NCBI GenBank assembly: GCA_963666705.2
Contig: CAXXKO010000026.1
Location: 372,001 to 436,000, forward strand
Direction: 5' to 3'
From: G963666705 sp963666705
Lineage (GTDB): Bacteria > Pseudomonadota > Alphaproteobacteria > CADEGL01
DNA length: 64,000 bases
The notes beneath the pieces are model-generated. The model was given only the letters and a program-made list of their open reading frames with translations, was not told the origin of the DNA and did not search any database. Shown here piece by piece: positions 59,827 to 64,000 of the stretch. A program made the position numbers and the translations under genes. How positions within the stretch are numbered: the first letter of the stretch is position 1; every line of letters begins with the position of its first letter.

Positions 59827-60641
59827 TCACCGGCTTCGCGTGGGGCCGGCCGGCTCCGGCCCCACGCGGACGAGCTGTTTGCCGAAGTTCCTGCCCTCGA
59901 GCATGCCGCGGAAGGCGGCCGGCGCGTTCTCGAGGCCATCGGTGATGTCCTCGCGGTATTTGAGCCGGCCGTCCGCGATCCAGCCGGCGAGCGCCGCCAG
60001 GCCCTCGTCGTAGCGATTCTGGTAGTCGAACACGAGGAAGCCCTCAATCCGCGCCCGGTGGACGATGAGGAAACGCAGGTTGCGCGGGCCGAGGTCGGGC
60101 TCCGTCAGGTTGTATTGGGAGACCTGGCCGCAGATGACGATCCGGGCGCGCCGGTTGACGTGGTTGAAGACCGCGTCCGTGACCGGGCCGCCGACATTGT
60201 CGAAATAGACATCGACGCCGTCGGGCGCCGCGTCGCGAAGTGCCGTGTCCACGTCGTGGGTCCGGTAATTGATGCCGGCGTCGAAGCCGAGCTCTCCGGT
60301 CACGTAGGCCACTTTCTCGTCCGAGCCCGCGATGCCGACGGCGCGGCAGCCTTCGATCCGCGCGATCTGGCCCACGACCGCGCCGACCGCGCCCGAGGCG
60401 GCGGAGACCACCACCGTCTGGCCCGGCACCGGCCGGCCCACGTCGAGGAGGCCGAAATAGGCCGTCAGGCCCGGCATCCCCAGGACGCCCAAGGCCGTCG
60501 AGATGGGGGCCAGCGCCGGATCGACCTTGCGCACGTCCTCGGCGCGGGCGAGGGCGTGGGTCCGCCAGCCGAGCCGTCCCTCGACGATATCGCCGGCGCT
60601 GAAGCCGGCCGCCTCGCTCGCCACCACCTCACCTGTCAATG
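59827..60641 (-). pseudogene. NADP-dependent (leukotriene B4 dehydrogenase-like) oxidoreductase, 5' end lost at an IS21 element
   Basis: About 270 residues of the MDR family PTGR/curcumin-reductase type: AAGFSAGDIVEGRLGWRTHALARAEDVRKVDPALAPISTALGVLGMPGLTAYFGLLDVGRPVPGQTVVVSAASGAVGAVVGQIARIEGC, DGVDVYFDNVGGPVTDAVFNHVNRRARIVICGQVSQYN. The frame begins with PLTGEVVAS, which matches the family around residue 65, immediately at the IS end (60640-60645), so 60-65 N-terminal codons are missing. No remaining N-terminus is found at the other side of the IS. Non-functional unless a fused start is used. Confidence 0.9.
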
Positions 60642-60824
60642 GCGGAGCAAAAAGGGACCACCTCGGCGGTGTAAGAAGGGACCGCTTGGCGGCTGCGGGC
60701 TTGTCCCCGTAGTCCACGGGAGGGCCCCGCGCGCGACGCGGTGTGCCCTCAACAGGCTGACGCGGCGGCGCGCGCGGGAGGGACCTGTGGGCCCACGGGG
60801 TCAAGCGTGGGCTGGGTGGTCGGT

Positions 60825-61589
60825 TCAGTTAGCAGTCGGGGTTTGACGCCTGCGGCTCTGGTTGAGCCTGTAGCTGTCACCGTTCATCTCGAGGATGTTG
60901 ACGTGGTGGGTGAGGCGATCGAGGAGCGCGCCGGTGAGGCGCTCGGAGCCGAACACCTCGGTCCATTCGTCGAAGGGCAGATTGGTGGTGACCAGGGTCG
61001 AGCCCCGCTCGTAGCGTTGGCTGAACACCTCGAACAACAGCTCGGCGCCGGTCTTCGACAGCGGCACGAAGCCGAGTTCGTCGACGATCAGAAGCTTGTA
61101 GGTGGCGAGCTTCTTCTGGAACCTCAGCAGCTGCTTGTCATCGCGGGCCTCGATGAGTTCGTGGACCAGCGCGGCGGCGGTGATGAAGCCGACCGAGAGG
61201 CCCTTCTGGCAGGCCGCCAGGCCGAGACCGAGGGCGATGTGGGTCTTGCCGGTCCCACTGTTGCCGAGCGCGATGAGGTTCTCGCGGCGCTCGATGTACT
61301 CGCAGCGGGCCAGCTCCAGGACCAGCGCCTTGTTGAGCGAGGGGATGACCTTGAAGTCGAAGCTGTCGAGGCTCTTGACCACGGGGAAGCGCGCCGCCTT
61401 GATGCGCCGCTCGACCATGCGGCGCTCGCGGTCGATCAGCTCGAGCTCGGCGAGTCTCAACAGGTAGCGGACGTGATCGACGCCTTCCGAGGCGCACTGC
61501 CGGGCGATCTTGTCGTACTCGCGCAGGAAGGTCGGCAGCTTCAGCGTCTCGAGGTGGTGGGCGAGCAGCACTTGCGGTGTGTCGGTCAT
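60825..61589 (-). CDS. istB: IS21 helper ATPase
   Basis: 254 residues from ATG 61589 (ATGA overlap with istA). DnaC-like AAA+ ATPase: LPTFLREYDKIARQCASEGVDHVRYLLRLAELE, Walker A LIALGNSGTGKTHIALGLGLAACQKG, Walker B KLLIVDELGFVPLSKTGAELLFEVFSQRYERGSTLVTTNLPFDEW. Assists IstA in target selection. Intact. Confidence 0.96.
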   Translation of the reverse strand: MTDTPQVLLAHHLETLKLPTFLREYDKIARQCASEGVDHVRYLLRLAELELIDRERRMVERRIKAARFPVVKSLDSFDFKVIPSLNKALVLELARCEYIERRENLIALGNSGTGKTHIALGLGLAACQKGLSVGFITAAALVHELIEARDDKQLLRFQKKLATYKLLIVDELGFVPLSKTGAELLFEVFSQRYERGSTLVTTNLPFDEWTEVFGSERLTGALLDRLTHHVNILEMNGDSYRLNQSRRRQTPTAN

Positions 61590-63085
61590 GCGCCGAGCCC
61601 CGACAGCAGGCTCATGTACGACTTGGCGGACGTCATCGCGACCCGGGCGCGCGGCAGATACGGATAGACGTCGAGGTTGAGCCTGGGCGGCCGCCGCTCG
61701 ATGCGGCACAGTACCAGGTGCTTCACCGCATCAAAGCCGATTGCGCCGAGCCGCAGGGCGTCGCCGACCGCACCCTCGACCTCCTCGAGCCGGAAGGTCT
61801 CCAGTAGACGGAGCACCTGGACGTACTCGCGCTTGCCTGCCTTGCCCATACGAGCTTCGAGGAGCCGCCGCAGAGTGATGAAGGCCTCGGGCAGGTCCCA
61901 GCCCGCCAATGGCGCGGCCTGGTCGAGGGCGCCGATCTTCTGCTCGATCAAGGGCAGGTAATGCAGCGGGTCGAAGATCAGGTCCTCGCTGTCGTAGGAC
62001 CGGCGGTGCCGGGCGATCACCTCGGCCCCGCAGCTGATCACCACCTCATCGACGTAGCCCCGGATGAGCACCTCACGGTGGCCGTAGGCCACGGGCACGG
62101 AATAGTCGTTGCTGCGGTAACGCACCAGCGACAGCGAACTCGCCCGTCCAGGGCGCTTATCGCAGGCATCATAGGGAGCAGGCGGCAATGGCAAGAGAAC
62201 TTGACGATCCCGCTCGAGACGCTCGCCGATGGTCTCCTTGTGGCCCCGCAGCCGCGCCGCCTGGCGCCGGCGGCACTGTTCGGCGAGAGCATCGTTGAGG
62301 GCCGCGAAGCTCTCGGCACGCGGGACGGGGACCAGGAAGTTCCGCCGGATGAAGCCGACCAGTCCCTCGACCTTGCCCTTGTCGTTGCCCTTGCCCGGCC
62401 GGCCGAACCTGTCCTCGAACAGATAGTGGGACTGAAGCTCCGTGAAGACGCGCGTTCGCTGCCGCTTCCCATCGCCCAGGATCCGGGCAACCGCCAGCTT
62501 GGTGTTGTCGTACAGGATGGATCGGGGGACGCCGCCGAAGAAGGCAAACGCCGCGTTGTGGCCATCGCAGAATGCTTCGGTCGTCTCCGCCGGATAGGCC
62601 GCAACAAAGCAACCATCACTGTGGGGAAGGTCGAAGGCAAGGAAGTGGATCTTCCGTAACGCGCCGCCGATCACCGCCATCGCTTCGCCGAAGTCCGCCT
62701 GGGCGTGACCGGGGGAATGGGAGAGTGGCACGAACACCTCACGCGACCGAAGCCCCTGCTCACGAACGTAGTCCTTCACGATGGTGTAGCCGCCCGTGAA
62801 ACCGTACTCGTCCCGGAGGCGGTCGAAGATGCGCTTCGCAGTGTGCCGTTGCTTGCGGTGGCTGGTCCGATCGTCTTCCAAGATCCGATCGATGATTCCC
62901 GTGAACGAACCCAGCTTTGGCCGCCTCGGCGGCGCGCTTCGGCGATACCCTGGCGGCACCGAGAACGACAGCATCTTACGGACCGTCTTGCGGTCTACAC
63001 CAAACACCCGCGAGGCTTCGCGGGTGCTCATCCCCTCGACATGACACGCCCGCCGAACCCGTGCGTACAACTCCACCCGATACAT
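61586..63085 (-). CDS. istA: IS21 transposase
   Basis: 499 residues from ATG 63085. N-terminal HTH (VELYARVRRACHVEGMSTREASRVFGVDRKTVRKML), then an RNase H-like DDE core with HAQADFGEA, SILYDNTKLAV and KGKVEGLVGFIRRNFLVPVP, and a C-terminal beta-barrel (LSLVRYRSNDYSVPVAYGHREVLIRGY). Intact. Confidence 0.96.
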   Translation of the reverse strand: MYRVELYARVRRACHVEGMSTREASRVFGVDRKTVRKMLSFSVPPGYRRSAPPRRPKLGSFTGIIDRILEDDRTSHRKQRHTAKRIFDRLRDEYGFTGGYTIVKDYVREQGLRSREVFVPLSHSPGHAQADFGEAMAVIGGALRKIHFLAFDLPHSDGCFVAAYPAETTEAFCDGHNAAFAFFGGVPRSILYDNTKLAVARILGDGKRQRTRVFTELQSHYLFEDRFGRPGKGNDKGKVEGLVGFIRRNFLVPVPRAESFAALNDALAEQCRRRQAARLRGHKETIGERLERDRQVLLPLPPAPYDACDKRPGRASSLSLVRYRSNDYSVPVAYGHREVLIRGYVDEVVISCGAEVIARHRRSYDSEDLIFDPLHYLPLIEQKIGALDQAAPLAGWDLPEAFITLRRLLEARMGKAGKREYVQVLRLLETFRLEEVEGAVGDALRLGAIGFDAVKHLVLCRIERRPPRLNLDVYPYLPRARVAMTSAKSYMSLLSGLGA

Positions 63086-63153
63086 CCCCCCCGCCTTCCA
63101 GTCAGAGCAACCCTGACAGAAGGCTATACGCGGTCCCATTTTGGTCCGCCGCA

Positions 63154-63401
63154 GCCGGATCGACCGGCCGCTTCAGTGGGGGATTATTGCTCTGCCGTTC
63201 TCATTCTCCGGCGAGGACGGCGCCTGGGACGGGGTCGAGCTCAAGATGGCCGATCTGCGCGGGGCCACCGGCCTCACTTGCGCGAAACTCGCCCGGACGC
63301 GCAACTGGCAGGCGGCCTACCGCGACCCTGCCTACCGGTGTGAAGCCGACATCCCCGCGCCGCCTGAAGCGCCGCGCTGCGAAGCACTCGATGCGGATTG
63401 A
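63154..63401 (+). pseudogene. 3' remnant of an unknown gene cut at the IS21 element
   Basis: Frame open from the IS: PLQWGIIALPFSFSGEDGAWDGVELKMADLRGATGLTCAKLARTRNWQAAYRDPAYRCEADIPAPPEAPRCEALDAD. It continues to a TGA 10 bases before the amidase start, so this was probably the preceding gene of its operon. The family is not recognised; a regulator or binding protein is possible. Confidence 0.5.
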
Positions 63402-63411
63402 GGGGGCGACG

Positions 63412-64000
63412 ATGACAACCGAGGAGCTTTGCCTGCTGAGCGTCGCCCGATTGGCGGCGCTGATCGCGCGGCGGGAGGTCTCGGCGGTCGAGCTGACCGA
63501 GGCCTATCTGGATCGCTGTGACCGCTTCGAGGAGGCATTCAACGCCTTTATCACCCTCACGCCCGAGCGGGCGCGCGCGGAAGCCCGCGCGGCCGAGGCC
63601 GAGATCGCGGACGGCCGCCACCGCGGGCCGCTCCACGGCATCCCCATCGCCCACAAGGACATCATCGACATCGCCGGCGTGGCCACGACCAATGGCGCGC
63701 ATCCGTCCTTCACGCGCGTGGCGGCGGTGGATGCCACCGTCGTGGCGCGGCTCGCCGCCGCGGGTGCCGTCGCCATCGGCAAGACCAACCTCGACGAGTT
63801 CGCCGAAGGTCCGCTCTCCGACAACCCGTGGCACGGGGCGACCCGCAATCCCTGGGACCTCTCGCGCTCTGTCGGTGGGTCGAGCGGCGGCTCGGCGGCC
63901 GCCGTGGCCGGCTATCTGTGCGCGGGCGCCACGGGGACCGATACCGGCGGCTCGATCCGCAACCCAGCCGCCTGCACCGGTATCGTCGGGCTCAAGCCCA
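63412..64000 (+). CDS. amidase (signature family), 3' end beyond the window
   Basis: 196 residues visible from ATG 63412 (GAGGGGG upstream). Starts MTTEELCLLSVARLAALIARREVSAVELTEAYLDRC; catalytic Ser-cisSer-Lys motif in GPLHGIPIAHKDIIDIAGVATTNGA and RSVGGSSGGSAAAVAGYLCAGATGTDTGGSIRNPAACTGIVGLKP. Hydrolyses a C-N amide bond; substrate unknown. GatA is less likely because the context lacks gatC/gatB. Confidence 0.95.
   Translation, partial: MTTEELCLLSVARLAALIARREVSAVELTEAYLDRCDRFEEAFNAFITLTPERARAEARAAEAEIADGRHRGPLHGIPIAHKDIIDIAGVATTNGAHPSFTRVAAVDATVVARLAAAGAVAIGKTNLDEFAEGPLSDNPWHGATRNPWDLSRSVGGSSGGSAAAVAGYLCAGATGTDTGGSIRNPAACTGIVGLKP

Larger units (their letters stand above)
60642..63153 (-). 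mobile_element. IS21-family insertion sequence
   Basis: About 2.5 kb with istA and istB. Multiple terminal repeats are visible: GGCGGAGCAAAAAGGGACC and GAAGGGACC at the left and GGTCCCATTTTGGTCCGCCG at the right (inverted). Ends are imprecise by 2-4 bases, and I see no direct target duplication. The sequences on the two sides belong to different, both truncated, genes, so a deletion or rearrangement accompanied or followed insertion. Confidence 0.9.

Overview
The window reads as chromosomal DNA of a GC-rich alphaproteobacterium, probably from the Rhodospirillales side of the class. The signs are a split petABC cytochrome bc1 operon, an oxygen-dependent hemF, DUF6111/DUF1285/CCA/Nudix synteny, many alphaproteobacterial domain families and very high G+C. 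The species cannot be fixed from the sequence alone.

Layout. 1-4.2 kb: two TPR-sulfotransferase genes on the minus strand, one cut by the window edge and one interrupted by an in-frame TAA. 4.5-6.0 kb: a DcaP-like outer-membrane protein ending in a textbook terminator. 6.1-12.9 kb: a minus-strand MoxR / DUF58 / BatA-DUF4159 / large membrane protein operon. 12.96-16.6 kb: a divergent plus-strand operon with overlapping genes (DUF1285, Nudix, DUF6111, CCA-adding enzyme, GDSL hydrolase). 16.9-20.6 kb: two paralogous exported proteins, hemF, a class V aminotransferase and trmL. 20.8-24.3 kb: petABC and mtnP. 24.8-31.1 kb: an aldolase/SDR fusion, a VOC protein, a small lipoprotein, a Sel1 protein, two candidate tandem small RNAs under CRP-type sites, and a frameshifted acyl-CoA dehydrogenase. 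31.3-34.0 kb: an unusual locus with an AT-rich promoter, a peptidoglycan-binding protein and a tandemly duplicated unknown gene. 34.1-55.8 kb: a catabolic and signalling region (MttB-type methyltransferase, PhyH dioxygenase, Memo-AMMECR1 fusion, two histidine kinases, a broken sigma-54 regulator, FAH hydrolase, class II aldolase, MTHFR-like enzyme, molybdenum hydroxylase, Dyp peroxidase, creatinase). 55.9-64.0 kb: tandem repeats, two IS110 copies head to tail, an amidohydrolase gene with two in-frame TAG codons, an oxidoreductase truncated at an IS21 element, and the start of an amidase.

How the genes may work together. Creatinase, the MttB homologue, the MTHFR-like protein and the PhyH enzyme point to use of creatine/betaine-type quaternary amines and their methyl groups. 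This is inference from families, since the genes are not in one operon. The MoxR operon looks like a self-contained membrane/chaperone module, and petABC is the respiratory complex III.

The most unusual signals are non-coding. (1) Three copies of a 264-265 bp foldback element sit at CTAG sites that double as TAG stop codons; two versions of the arms differ in sequence but keep their pairing. (2) A bulged-hairpin RNA-like motif occurs twice with apparent covariation. (3) Two tandem minus-strand transcription units each have a CRP-like palindrome at about -41.5, an anti-Shine-Dalgarno-like CUCCCUCCAC start and a strong terminator. (4) Five genes are interrupted by stops, single-base shifts or insertion, which together with the repeats suggests ongoing gene decay or imperfect assembly.
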